From positions 1-50,119 of IMG/VR virus record IMGVR_UViG_3300020202_000015: a stretch of DNA of 50,119 nt. One strand, given 5' to 3'. Shown here in pieces: positions 40,081 to 47,151 of the stretch. This stretch comes from a virus. Under the pieces are notes generated by a model, which made no database searches, had not been told where the DNA came from, and saw nothing but the letters and a program-made list of their open reading frames with translations. The number at the start of each line of letters is the position of its first letter. Position 1 is the stretch's first letter. The translations under genes and the position numbers were made by a program.

Positions 40081-40361
40081 TACTCGCTCCTTGCTACCTG
40101 ATCAGATAGCTCACCGTGTTCGCAGTCGTAGTGCCAGGTGTCATGACTCACCGGAATCATTGGCACGCCGCAGTCAGCACAGACCGGCGTAGGAGCTGGT
40201 GATTCTGAGCGGCGTCGCTGCGATCGAACCCAGATCCGCAGCAGCTCTTCGAGGTCGCTCAGCTCGTGCTGTCGCAGAGGCGACGGATAGGTGATCGTGA
40301 TCGGCACCGCTACATCGTCCGTGCTGAATACGACACGTTCAACGTGACGAACCTTATCCAT
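40080..40361 (-). CDS. Hypothetical protein with Cys-x-x-Cys end, 93 aa
   Basis: ATG 40361 is preferred over GTG 40370 because AGGTGA lies six bases before it. VVFSTDDVAVPITITYPSPL (strands), a helix (SDLEELLRIWVRSQRRR) and a terminal knuckle VCADCGVPMIP with a His/Cys pair after it. Unknown. Confidence 0.55.
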   Translation of the reverse strand: MDKVRHVERVVFSTDDVAVPITITYPSPLRQHELSDLEELLRIWVRSQRRRSESPAPTPVCADCGVPMIPVSHDTWHYDCEHGELSDQVARSE

Positions 40362-40381
40362 TGCGCTCACCTGTCACGGTC

Positions 40382-40534
40382 TCAACGACTCGCTTCGTAG
40401 CAGTTGTTCGCCCAGATCAGCAGGACGACGCCAACAGCCACCATCGTTCCCGCCGCACGGATGAGCAAGTACCCGCCGATACCGGCCAGGACGTAGCTCA
40501 CCACTCGCATTCCAGTCTCGACTTTGAATGTCAT
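40382..40534 (-). CDS. Two-span membrane microprotein, 50 aa
   Basis: ATG 40534 shares ATGA with the methyltransferase stop. Two hydrophobic stretches (VVSYVLAGIGGYLLI; TMVAVGVVLLIWANNC) divided by Arg, so probably two inner-membrane spans. No family recognised. Confidence 0.65.
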   Translation of the reverse strand: MTFKVETGMRVVSYVLAGIGGYLLIRAAGTMVAVGVVLLIWANNCYEASR

Positions 40535-41178
40535 GTGTCACCAGCCGTTGCGCTGTCCGAAGTCACTTTGATCGCGCGCGCGATGAGCTGCGCCGCGTAT
40601 GTGCAGACGGCGTTGCCGAGCTGCTTACGTCGGTCCACCCAGGAGGGAAGCCCATCATCCGCTCCCAGTCTTCTGGGTGCAGAATCCCAAGACTCTGCAA
40701 ACTCTTTCGCCACCTCCCGACCCGGCCCGCACCACCACCGCGACAGCTTCCGTAGCTGCTCGCTGTCGGCGTGGGCAACAACGAAGACACGTCGTCGGAG
40801 ATGCTTTGCGCCAACTTCAAAGGCGGACAGTTGAAGAGGCACGCTGGCATACCCAGCCACGAATAGGCGGCTCCGCAGCTCGGGCACCCATCGTTTCCAC
40901 GTGTGCGCGACGTTCTCGACAACCAGCCAATCAGGTCGAACAGCAGCGAGCTCCTCGAGCCGGAGAGGCCGGTCCTCTTGCCAGCTACCGACAAGTCCTG
41001 ACACGGGAAGCCCGCAGAGATCACGAGCGTCCCGGTACGCAGGTACTCGAGGCCTGTGCTTGCCGAGCACGGCTCTGCATCCGTCGTCGATCTCGACGTA
41101 TGCAACAGGCTCGAATCCTTCTCGCTCGAATCCAACTGAAAACCCTCCGATGCCGGCAAAGAACTCGATGAGCTTCAC
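40531..41178 (-). pseudogene. C5-cytosine DNA methyltransferase with motifs split between two frames
   Basis: The frame beginning at GTG 41178 (GTGA junction) carries motif I (IEFFAGIGGFSVGFEREGFE), ENV (40917-40909) with ELRSRLFVAGYASVPLQ, RRRVFVVA (40797-40774) and the terminal QLGNAV (40623-40606). The catalytic FPCQDLSVAGKR (Cys in PCQ, 41006-40998) and the later LLPTPTASSYGS (from 40775) and MMGFPPGWTD (to 40629) lie in the next frame over the same DNA. Distances between motifs are about 10-17 residues shorter than usual. As written, no single frame is catalytically complete. It may be decayed, mis-assembled or recoded. Confidence 0.65.
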
Positions 41179-41261
41179 TGCGCCAACGCCCAAGCCACGA
41201 TCGCCACAGCCCAGCTAACGGCCGCAATCCACCAGAAAATCACGGTGAGTCGTTTGATCAT
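41175..41261 (-). CDS. Single-span membrane microprotein, 28 aa
   Basis: ATG 41261 shares ATGA with the gene before and its TGA overlaps the methyltransferase GTG. IKRLTVIFWWIAAVSWAVAI continues into a single Trp/Ala/Val-rich span. Coupling at both ends argues that it is translated. Confidence 0.55.
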   Translation of the reverse strand: MIKRLTVIFWWIAAVSWAVAIVAWALAQ

Positions 41262-41482
41262 GTGCGCTCTGATCCACTGTCAGGCCTTCCCGTTTCCGGG
41301 TACAGAGAAGCCGCTCGATCTTCGTCACAGCACACTGGCGCTGTCGCATACCACTGTTCGTTGCCAGTTGGGCCTACGGCATGCGCCGGCAGGCAACCTC
41401 TCGTGACAAGGAAGCCATGCCGACATAGTCCGTGCTCGAGCGCGCTGCATGGATGCACGTGTAAGCCGAGCCCACAGCTCAT
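41258..41482 (-). CDS. Cys/His-rich hypothetical protein, 74 aa
   Basis: ATG 41482 by ATGA overlap. MSCGLGLHVHPCSALEHGLC has alternating Cys and His and a later CC pair (APVCCDEDRA), so it may bind metal. Resembles small phage proteins displaying HxHPC blocks; unknown function. Confidence 0.5.
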   Translation of the reverse strand: MSCGLGLHVHPCSALEHGLCRHGFLVTRGCLPAHAVGPTGNEQWYATAPVCCDEDRAASLYPETGRPDSGSERT

Positions 41483-41676
41483 TGCGCACTCCCTGTTCCA
41501 TTGAACTCGCTTCCCCGAAGAAGCTTCACGTGCTCGGCCCATGACGCGGCATGCTCAGTCGGCACCAGCGTTTCGTCAGGAAGCCAGTAACGCAGCGCCT
41601 TCTCCAGCTCGGCAATGCGGTCGCGCAGGTCGCACACCGTGTCTTCGCTGTAGCAGCTTCTGTGGTCGTCATGCAT
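41479..41676 (-). CDS. Hypothetical protein, 65 aa
   Basis: Most likely start ATG 41676, overlapping the upstream stop by eight bases. CDLRDRIAELEKALRYWLPD is a short coiled coil followed by a helix (AASWAEHVKLLRGSE). Unknown. Confidence 0.5.
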   Translation of the reverse strand: MHDDHRSCYSEDTVCDLRDRIAELEKALRYWLPDETLVPTEHAASWAEHVKLLRGSEFNGTGSAQ

Positions 41677-41875
41677 TGCGACTACCCTCGGCTTTATTCG
41701 CTGCTCGTTCCTCATCGATCGCGGCTTTCACGCGCGATAGCGCATACTCCATGTCGATCAAGTCTTCGTAACTGAGAAGCTCGATGCTGCTGTTTACGGC
41801 CTCGTTGTAGTGATAGGTGACATTGCACAATGTGCCGTACCGTGCCACCTCAACGTTTCCTACTCTCTTCTTCAT
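41669..41875 (-). CDS. Hypothetical protein, 68 aa
   Basis: A strand-rich start (RVGNVEVARYGTLCNVTYHY) then an acidic helix (YEDLIDMEYALSRVKAAIDE). No motif recognised. Confidence 0.5.
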   Translation of the reverse strand: MKKRVGNVEVARYGTLCNVTYHYNEAVNSSIELLSYEDLIDMEYALSRVKAAIDEERAANKAEGSRNA

Positions 41876-41895
41876 GTGTACTTCTCAGGATTGGG

Positions 41896-42009
41896 TCAGA
41901 GTGGCGAGGCGCAGAGGTTTCTAGCCTCTTTCGCAAGCGGGCTCAGTCCAGCGACCGCTGCTACTTCGTTTCCGGGGATCTGCCTTGACGTGCGCCTCAT
42001 GTTCGTTAC
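41896..42009 (-). CDS. Hypothetical micro-protein, 37 aa
   Basis: GTG 42009 in a GTGA overlap. TNMRRTSRQIPGNEVAAVAG is basic and then Ala/Leu-rich. Supported mainly by the junction. Confidence 0.4.
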   Translation of the reverse strand, partial: VTNMRRTSRQIPGNEVAAVAGLSPLAKEARNLCASPL

Positions 42010-42203
42010 TCGTGCGGACTCTTCCGCTGGTACTTCTTCTCGATCTCCATCGCCTTCGCAAGCCACTCCTTGCACTTCTCGGAAGCCTCTCGCGCCTTGT
42101 CGTATTTGCCGGCATCCAGGTACGCGACGGATTTCTCTGCCCACTTCCTGGCCTTCTCGGAGTAGCGAATGTGATCGGCGAAGTGCTTGAGAATGTCGGT
42201 CAT
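42006..42203 (-). CDS. Helical protein, 65 aa
   Basis: Amphipathic helical repeats rich in Lys, Ala and Glu (EKARKWAEKSVAYLDAGKYD, then AREASEKCKEWLAKAMEIEK), like a single TPR-type hairpin. Overlaps the next gene. Unknown. Confidence 0.55.
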   Translation of the reverse strand: MTDILKHFADHIRYSEKARKWAEKSVAYLDAGKYDKAREASEKCKEWLAKAMEIEKKYQRKSPHE

Positions 42204-42222
42204 GACTCGTACGCGATATCGC

Positions 42223-42393
42223 TCAGATACTCACGACTAGAGAACAATCCCGCTTTTCCCCGTGACTCTCCTCAGTCTTCAGATCTGGGTACTCAGCGAT
42301 CCCCGCATGCATTGCACTCTCTCGAGCGTCACGGACCAGGTTGAGAGCGTGGCTCAGAGCCTGGGTTTTGACTTTGATAACGCCACGGGGCAT
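42223..42393 (-). CDS. Possible hypothetical protein, 56 aa
   Basis: ATG 42393 starts RGVIKVKTQALSHALNLVRD in the gap after the recombinase gene; the frame is open further upstream from a GTG near 42444. Composition is protein-like, but no good ribosome site precedes the ATG. Tentative. Confidence 0.4.
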   Translation of the reverse strand: MPRGVIKVKTQALSHALNLVRDARESAMHAGIAEYPDLKTEESHGEKRDCSLVVSI

Positions 42394-42485
42394 GACTTCC
42401 GCAGCGCGTGTCTTTGCTGAACGGCGGGCAACACGTGGCCCCACGCCTAACGCGGTTCGGACGCCGGCAATCGCCGGAAGGAAAC

Positions 42486-43307
42486 TCAGCGCAAAGGTTC
42501 TACTTCCCGCTCGTTGCGGTCGTAAACCCTGCGCGTCATAGCCATGGACGTGTGACCGAGGCGCTCGTACGCGGCTTCGATCGTTGCTGAATCCGAGGCA
42601 GACTTCGCTCGGATGTCGTGGAACGTAAAGCGCTCGTGACCTTTCGATATCCAGCTGCGCATGTAGCGTTGCCAGATGGCCCGGAAGCCTTCTGAGGTGT
42701 AGCCGAAGCCGTTGCGCTTTCGGATCACGTGCGGGCCGGGAGTCTCGAGTTCTCTGCAAGCGTCCAGCACCGCGGCAACGGCAGGGGTGATGCGCACGCC
42801 GAGGCGCTTCCCAGTCTTGGATTGGCGGAAGCGGATCCTTCCCGCTTCTCTGTCGACCTTCTCCCAGGTCAACCGCAGGATATCTCCCTGCCTTTGCCCA
42901 GTGAGCAGCGCCAGCTCCATCGCGAGCTGAAGTCGCATCGGTACGGTCGCCTTGAACGCTTGATACTCCTCGTCCGTGACGTAGCGCTCGCGCGGCTTCG
43001 ACGGATGCCTGTGAACGTCCCGGCAGGGGTTCTGCTCCATCATGTACCAGGGCGACACGGCAAGACTGAAGGCGCAAGAAAGGACCGCCATTTGGCGATT
43101 GCGCTGAATCTTTCCGCGGCCGACCACGGCCATGAAGTCCCGGAAGTCCCGAGGCTTCAGCTCGTTCGCGATGCGATTCCCGAACCACTTCCGCAGTGTG
43201 CGGACGTGATACGCATAGTCCTTCTGAGTGCGCTCCGCTAGCGTCGGAACGTACTCGGCCATGAACTTGTCGAGGATCTCGTTGACTGTGTGCGAATGCT
43301 GTTCCAT
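42486..43307 (-). CDS. Second tyrosine recombinase
   Basis: A 273-residue recombinase with all catalytic residues: Arg139 (LTGQRQGDILRLTW), Lys164/167 (SKTGK), His230-x-x-Arg233 (FTFHDIRAKSA), His252 (ERLGHTSMAM) and Tyr262 (RRVYDRNE). A SAM-like core-binding domain (MAEYVPTLAERTQKDYAYHV) precedes it. It is canonical where the attP-linked integrase is not, and belongs to a different subfamily. Possible roles: resolution of multimers, a second integration system or excision. A stop at the GTTAGACG upstream excludes a longer N-terminus. Confidence 0.9.
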   Translation of the reverse strand: MEQHSHTVNEILDKFMAEYVPTLAERTQKDYAYHVRTLRKWFGNRIANELKPRDFRDFMAVVGRGKIQRNRQMAVLSCAFSLAVSPWYMMEQNPCRDVHRHPSKPRERYVTDEEYQAFKATVPMRLQLAMELALLTGQRQGDILRLTWEKVDREAGRIRFRQSKTGKRLGVRITPAVAAVLDACRELETPGPHVIRKRNGFGYTSEGFRAIWQRYMRSWISKGHERFTFHDIRAKSASDSATIEAAYERLGHTSMAMTRRVYDRNEREVEPLR

Positions 43308-43382
43308 GGCTGAAATATGCCTCAGAAGCAGTATCGTCTAACAGTACCGCAGGGTACCGGAGAGCATCTGTCGTCGAACCAT

Positions 43383-43550
43383 TCATGCCTGCTCACCCAA
43401 CCGCGCCGCTACGACACCTTTGAGAGTTTCGGCATTCAACAGCGCGATCTGCCGAAGCTGATCGTTCTCGGTGCGCAGCCGCTCAATCTGCTGTAGCAGG
43501 TCGTAGATGATCTGCGGGTCGACTACCGGATCTTTGGTCAGGTCGCTCAT
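43383..43550 (-). CDS. Coiled-coil protein, 55 aa
   Basis: ATG 43550 shares ATGA with the preceding gene. DPQIIYDLLQQIERLRTEND continues as a leucine-zipper-like coil (QLRQIALLNAETLKG). It may dimerise. Unknown. Confidence 0.6.
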   Translation of the reverse strand: MSDLTKDPVVDPQIIYDLLQQIERLRTENDQLRQIALLNAETLKGVVAARLGEQA

Positions 43551-43729
43551 AGGCGCACCCTGACCCTAAACCCGAGGGATCCGGGCTGTAGTTCAATCTG
43601 GGTCGGGGAAAGGCGGTATTTGTCTGCGAACTCGCGAAACATATTATCTACCTGCGATTCCAGGGCTTCGAGATCGCTGTAGAACTCGCGCAAGGTCGAA
43701 GCTCTCTGATCAGAGGTTACGTCGCTCAC
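43547..43729 (-). CDS. Hypothetical protein, 60 aa
   Basis: STLREFYSDLEALESQVDNM (helix), then ELQPGSLGFRVRVRL (strands). ATGA junction. Unknown. Confidence 0.5.
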   Translation of the reverse strand: MSDVTSDQRASTLREFYSDLEALESQVDNMFREFADKYRLSPTQIELQPGSLGFRVRVRL

Positions 43730-43941
43730 AACGCCTCCAGCTTCTGTAGCGCCCGTGACGCCTCAAAATAGCTGCCGTACCTATCATCGAGTTCCGGCAT
43801 AACATCCTTAAGCATCACTGCGCAGTCGATGAGGGCGAGCAGAGTGAAGGGGCTAACGTGGGCAACTCTCCCGTGCTGAATGCCGGATTCGGCCATCTCA
43901 CGCAGGTATGCCAGCGTTTCCGAGGTCACTTGCTCGCTCAC
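43726..43941 (-). CDS. Hypothetical protein, 71 aa
   Basis: Opens MSEQVTSETLAYLREMAESG, similar in its first residues (MSEQ/MSD) to the two neighbouring genes, and continues FTLLALIDCAVMLKDVMPEL, mostly helical. Unknown. Confidence 0.5.
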   Translation of the reverse strand: MSEQVTSETLAYLREMAESGIQHGRVAHVSPFTLLALIDCAVMLKDVMPELDDRYGSYFEASRALQKLEAL

Positions 43942-44291
43942 AATCCCTTCTCCTCGTTGCCGAGGAAATCGCGAGGCGGGTACGCGATCGCTCGTAACCT
44001 AGCGATCTCGCGCCGCTGCGCCTCGATCTTCTTGCAAAGCGCTTTCATCAAGGCGTCCGTGCTGGCGCCCTCATCTTCGACCTCGGCGATCCGCAACACT
44101 TCTGTGTGCGGCAACTGGAGCTCGTGGATCCGGCGCTGCAAATCTTCGACTTGAGGAATCCAGCGCTCCAGTATCGTCGCAGTGATCGGCTCACCTTTCA
44201 TCCAATCGCCGCCCACCATCTTGGCTCTGGCATGGAGATACTTGCGTCGCATGTCAGCGAGCAACGAATCAGAAGATCGCTGCTCGCTCAT
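43938..44291 (-). CDS. Coiled-coil protein, 117 aa
   Basis: Charged helices throughout (MRRKYLHARAKMVGGDWMKG; EDLQRRIHELQLPHTEVLRI; KKIEAQRREIARLRAIAYPP). It overlaps the Ref-like nuclease stop. Perhaps an accessory of the recombination module; no family recognised. Confidence 0.55.
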   Translation of the reverse strand: MSEQRSSDSLLADMRRKYLHARAKMVGGDWMKGEPITATILERWIPQVEDLQRRIHELQLPHTEVLRIAEVEDEGASTDALMKALCKKIEAQRREIARLRAIAYPPRDFLGNEEKGL

Positions 44292-44611
44292 GCTGCGCGC
44301 TCCAGCTCTTCAATCATGCGATTCGTCTCTTCCAACAGATCGCGCTGCGAGCCGTAGATCTTGTTGAACAGCTTGTGATGGTGTCTAAGCGACGGACCGA
44401 CTCGATAAAGCATCTCATCGACAGTCATGCCTTCCTGCGGCACTCCACGGTGATGCCACGGGCACAGCGGGAGTGTCGCCTCGTCACCTCCTGACAGCTC
44501 CCGCGTGCCCTTATCAACTAGGTGATGGATATCAACCGGCACGCCGGGGAATCCCTCCTTTATGCAGCAGAGGCAGCCAATGTCGTGCAGACGCATGAAT
44601 CGCCGGTTCAT
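44288..44611 (-). CDS. Ref-like (RecA-dependent) HNH nuclease
   Basis: A 107-residue protein with Ref hallmarks: CLCCIKEG zinc knuckle, DIHHLVDKGTRELSG, then ATLPLCPWHHRGVPQEGMTV (Cys/His and the HNH His), and FNKIYGSQRDLLEETNR. Phage P1 Ref cuts DNA at RecA-bound D-loops. ATG 44611 by ATGA overlap; the in-frame upstream part is a shadow. It is grouped with exonuclease and SSB genes. Confidence 0.8.
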   Translation of the reverse strand: MNRRFMRLHDIGCLCCIKEGFPGVPVDIHHLVDKGTRELSGGDEATLPLCPWHHRGVPQEGMTVDEMLYRVGPSLRHHHKLFNKIYGSQRDLLEETNRMIEELERAA

Positions 44612-44937
44612 TGACCTTGCCTCCGGTTCGCGTTCACGCTTCTCCAAAGGTCCGTAATGCGCTCCTCGGTCCTACGGCGATTCGCCATCTGCTCGTGCTT
44701 GAGGAGCGCTGCAAAGTACTTATTGCGAGCCTCAACCGTGTTCTCGTGCGTCTCAGAGAACGCCTTGCGAAACTCGACGCTGCCGTCCACCCTCTGGTAT
44801 ATCGCAGCCTTGACGGCCTTGATCTCATCTTCCAGGCGCAGGGCCTCGACCTTCAGCTCCGCCGCTGATCTATCCGTCTCGGCCAAGTAGCGCATTGCGT
44901 TCTCGCAGCGCTCGTCAGAGATTGCTTCCAGGGTCAT
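44608..44937 (-). CDS. Coiled-coil protein of recombination module
   Basis: A 109-residue protein: CENAMRYLAETDRSAAELKV, RLEDEIKAVKAAIYQRVDGS, SETHENTVEARNKYFAALLK and an Arg-rich end. Proteins of this pattern commonly lie beside phage exonuclease genes. Overlaps neighbours at both ends. Unknown activity. Confidence 0.6.
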   Translation of the reverse strand: MTLEAISDERCENAMRYLAETDRSAAELKVEALRLEDEIKAVKAAIYQRVDGSVEFRKAFSETHENTVEARNKYFAALLKHEQMANRRRTEERITDLWRSVNANRRQGQ

Positions 44938-45614
44938 GCGGCTCTCTTACTCAGCTTCTTGTCGATGTCGTACGCGCGGCGGAACAGCAGAAACTGCTCC
45001 TTGGCCTCTTCGAGCTCGCCGAAAAAGTGATGCGCGAAATCTGCTGACTCCTTCGCGACCCTCAGCAGATGGAAGCCTTGCGGGGTCCATTCAGGAGCGC
45101 ACTCCTCCAAGAGCAAGGCGTAAGCGGCGAGCTGTATCAGGTAGTCCTGGTAGACGGCATTACTCGTCTTCCAGTCCAGTAGAACAATTCGGCCGCGACC
45201 GTCTCGGCCAATGGCATCGACAGTCCCGCCGAACTGATGACGCTCCGATACGTAGGCGCGCTCAGTCGCGACAATCTCGATACGTGACTGCTCCCGCCAT
45301 TCCAGAAACTGGGCAAAGGAATTGCGAGCTTTCGTGAGGATTTCATCGGATGCCTCCGGCTTGAACTCTTTGCCCAGAATGTGTGCCTCGATCATGTCGT
45401 GTGCGATGTTGCCGGCGAGGGCCGCTTCGTCCACGACGTCGTACAGATGCTTCGGTGCCGGCTTCCCCTGGAACACAAGGCGCTCATGCTCGCGGCCTGA
45501 CTTGTAGGCCCACTGCACCAGCCCACCGGATTCTTTGAATCGGCCGATGATGGTGGTCGTGCCCGGGAGCTTGTCGCCGGCCGCGTTGTAGTAGCCTTGT
45601 GTTGGTCTGCCCAT
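44934..45614 (-). CDS. RecB/Cas4-like PD-(D/E)XK exonuclease
   Basis: A 226-residue nuclease: GTTTIIGRFKESGGLVQWAY, then His72 (NIAHDMIEAH), Glu118 (VATERAYVSE), FGGTVDAIGRDG (Asp133), RIVLLDWKTSNAVYQ (Asp147, Lys149) and LIQLAAYALLLEE (Gln161). These are the RecB-type motifs of phage recombination exonucleases. It probably resects dsDNA ends for annealing. Four-base overlap with the next gene. Confidence 0.85.
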   Translation of the reverse strand: MGRPTQGYYNAAGDKLPGTTTIIGRFKESGGLVQWAYKSGREHERLVFQGKPAPKHLYDVVDEAALAGNIAHDMIEAHILGKEFKPEASDEILTKARNSFAQFLEWREQSRIEIVATERAYVSERHQFGGTVDAIGRDGRGRIVLLDWKTSNAVYQDYLIQLAAYALLLEECAPEWTPQGFHLLRVAKESADFAHHFFGELEEAKEQFLLFRRAYDIDKKLSKRAA

Positions 45615-45617
45615 AGA

Positions 45618-46022
45618 TCACCAGTCAGGACCGCCGCCGACGGCGTCATCAAAGGGGATGTCCGCGGCCTTGCCACTCAGCGCCGCCTTCGCTGCCTGGA
45701 ACCAGGCGTTGATCTGCCCTGGCTCGGTGATGGTCTTGGCGGTGATTGCCGATCCAACGCAGTTCGAGATGAAGCGCATTGCTGCGTCATCGACTCCAGA
45801 TGGCTGCGCCGCGTGGCCATTCCCGTTCGAGGCTGGGCGGATCGACTCGATCGAGTGGTACGTCTTCCCATTCCACTGATAGGGAGACGAGTTGAACTCG
45901 ACCCGCTGCCCGACGCTCAGGCCACCCACCAGCTCCTGCTTCGCGCTGTAGTACTTGCCGTCGATCTTCAGCTTGGGCCGGCCGCTCTGCGAGCTGCCGA
46001 TCTCTTGGATAGTTCCGATCAT
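45618..46022 (-). CDS. Single-stranded DNA-binding-like protein
   Basis: A 134-residue protein with an OB-like N-terminal barrel (GTIQEIGSSQSGRPKLKIDG, then YYSAKQELVGGLSVGQRVEF), a helical middle, and an acidic tail ADIPFDDAVGGGPDW containing the DIPF peptide by which SSB proteins contact partners, here not at the very end. It would coat ssDNA made by the adjacent exonuclease. Confidence 0.65.
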   Translation of the reverse strand: MIGTIQEIGSSQSGRPKLKIDGKYYSAKQELVGGLSVGQRVEFNSSPYQWNGKTYHSIESIRPASNGNGHAAQPSGVDDAAMRFISNCVGSAITAKTITEPGQINAWFQAAKAALSGKAADIPFDDAVGGGPDW

Positions 46023-46143
46023 TTTCTTGCTCCACTTTGTCTAGCCATTGCTCGTATGCTGGGTCCGCTCTCAGTTCGGCCTGCTCTCGTTCCCAGCGCT
46101 CTTGCAGATTCATTTCTGCCCATTGCCGCTCGTCGTCATCCAT
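45787..46143 (-). CDS. Acidic helical protein running into the SSB gene
   Basis: The first 42 residues (ERQWAEMNLQERWEREQAEL, then ADPAYEQWLDKVEQEND) look genuine, but the frame then crosses 236 bp of the SSB-like gene as an Arg-rich shadow. One extra A in the run at 46024-46027 would create the normal ATGA stop-start junction, so a one-base loss is likely. Confidence 0.4.
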   Translation of the reverse strand: MDDDERQWAEMNLQERWEREQAELRADPAYEQWLDKVEQENDRNYPRDRQLAERPAQAEDRRQVLQREAGAGGWPERRAAGRVQLVSLSVEWEDVPLDRVDPPSLEREWPRGAAIWSR

Positions 46144-46288
46144 AGCGGCGCGCTCTATCTAGCCGGAGCTTCGCCACGTTCGCCTTGCGTCGGTGGCCGA
46201 CCAGCTTCCACCACAGTTTCCGTAGAGGACCCGCCTTGACCTTCACCGGATGATCCCAGCGAGCTGCCGTTGGAAACCGAATGATCAC
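46136..46288 (-). CDS. Hypothetical basic protein, 50 aa
   Basis: GTG 46288 in a GTGA overlap with the microprotein stop. IIRFPTAARWDHPVKVKAGP and a Lys/Arg-rich helix (LRKLWWKLVGHRRKAN). Unknown. Confidence 0.5.
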   Translation of the reverse strand: MIIRFPTAARWDHPVKVKAGPLRKLWWKLVGHRRKANVAKLRLDRARRYG

Positions 46289-46377
46289 AGCACGATCCTC
46301 TGGATCAGCCACACCACGACACACGCGATGGCAATCCCGGTAAGCGCTCCACCAGCAGCAACAGTTAGATCTCTCAT
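46285..46377 (-). CDS. Single-span membrane microprotein, 30 aa
   Basis: ATG 46377 (ATGA) to TGA 46285 (GTGA). DLTVAAGGALTGIAIACVVV and a Trp/Ile-rich end make one inner-membrane span with a basic C-terminus. Unknown. Confidence 0.6.
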   Translation of the reverse strand: MRDLTVAAGGALTGIAIACVVVWLIQRIVL

Positions 46378-46553
46378 GACTTGCCCTCCAGATCGCACTC
46401 GTCGCATACGTCCAGCCACCCGCCGCGATGCCTGATCTCGTGCGTCGACTCCTCACCGCACGCATAGCAGGGGTAGTCGACAGGCTTCTCACGCTGCGGA
46501 CCGCGCTCCAGCGCCTCGAAGGCAGTCAGCAGCGCTTTGAGCTCGGCACTCAC
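46374..46553 (-). CDS. C4 zinc-finger mini-protein, 59 aa
   Basis: GTG 46553 in a GTGA overlap. Helix (AELKALLTAFEALERG), then VDYPCYACGEESTHEIRHRG and WLDVCDECDL: two Cys-x-x-Cys pairs about 25 residues apart, a classic treble-clef spacing. Unknown role. Confidence 0.65.
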   Translation of the reverse strand: MSAELKALLTAFEALERGPQREKPVDYPCYACGEESTHEIRHRGGWLDVCDECDLEGKS

Positions 46554-46747
46554 GCAGCCAATCCCACGATTTCCAGAAGCTCCTCGGCGGTCTCAGGCGA
46601 GACGTAGATCTCGCCCAGTGATCCGCCCGTATCGATGCGTACGCCGAGCCTGCGGCGCTCAGGAAGTGGTGAGAGCGGGTTTCGCTCGCGCTCCATGCGG
46701 CACGTATGGACGAAGTGCTCGGCGTGCAATGCGTCTTGTCTGCTCAT
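46550..46747 (-). CDS. Hypothetical protein, 65 aa
   Basis: ERRRLGVRIDTGGSLGEIYV, then a helix (PETAEELLEIVGLAA). ATGA junction. Unknown. Confidence 0.5.
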   Translation of the reverse strand: MSRQDALHAEHFVHTCRMERERNPLSPLPERRRLGVRIDTGGSLGEIYVSPETAEELLEIVGLAA

Positions 46748-46899
46748 TTGCGTTTCCTCTGCTCATCTCTCTTCCGCGCTTGGTAACCGCGGATGAAGGC
46801 AAGCCGCAGGTCGCTATGGACCAAGGGAACGTCTTCGCGCTTCCAATGGTCGTAGGCCCATCTGTCTGCTCGCTGCCAAAGGTTCCTGCGTCGCCGCAC
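46744..46899 (-). CDS. Basic hypothetical protein, 51 aa
   Basis: GTG 46899 with GGAG six bases upstream. Arg/Trp-rich helices (RRRNLWQRADRWAYDHWKRE, then LRLAFIRGYQARKRDEQR). Possibly nucleic-acid binding. Unknown. Confidence 0.55.
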   Translation of the reverse strand: MRRRRNLWQRADRWAYDHWKREDVPLVHSDLRLAFIRGYQARKRDEQRKRK

Positions 46900-46902
46900 C
46901 GG

Positions 46903-47130
46903 TTACTCCGTCTTCTGTTCGCTCTTCACGATGTGGATCAAACCCTCGACCAGTCGCTTCGCCTCGCCGACCTTCCACTCGGAGCTCGCTGCGATCGGCT
47001 TTCCGGTCTCGAGATCCCTGCGAGTACGCTCCCGCGCAGAGCACGTCGGCAGGTCGAGCACCTCCAAGATGCGCTCCAGGCGCGCTAGGAGGCGTTCGTC
47101 CCGTGAGTGGTGTGGCCGAGGGCGAGGCAT
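46903..47130 (-). CDS. Hypothetical helical protein, 75 aa
   Basis: Basic start (PRPRPHHSRDERLLARLERI), then ETGKPIAASSEWKVGEAKRL and a C-terminal helix. GGAG before ATG 47130. Unknown. Confidence 0.55.
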   Translation of the reverse strand: MPRPRPHHSRDERLLARLERILEVLDLPTCSARERTRRDLETGKPIAASSEWKVGEAKRLVEGLIHIVKSEQKTE

Positions 47131-47151
47131 CGCTGTTTTCTCCGTGGCTGC

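Noticed and set aside
42465-42486. Terminator after the second recombinase
   Set aside because: CCGGC/GCCGG forms a small hairpin but no T-run follows it in the direction of transcription.
42223-43386. 387-codon frame overlapping the second recombinase
   Set aside because: Most of it is an out-of-frame shadow of the recombinase; only the last 56 codons might be a gene, listed separately.
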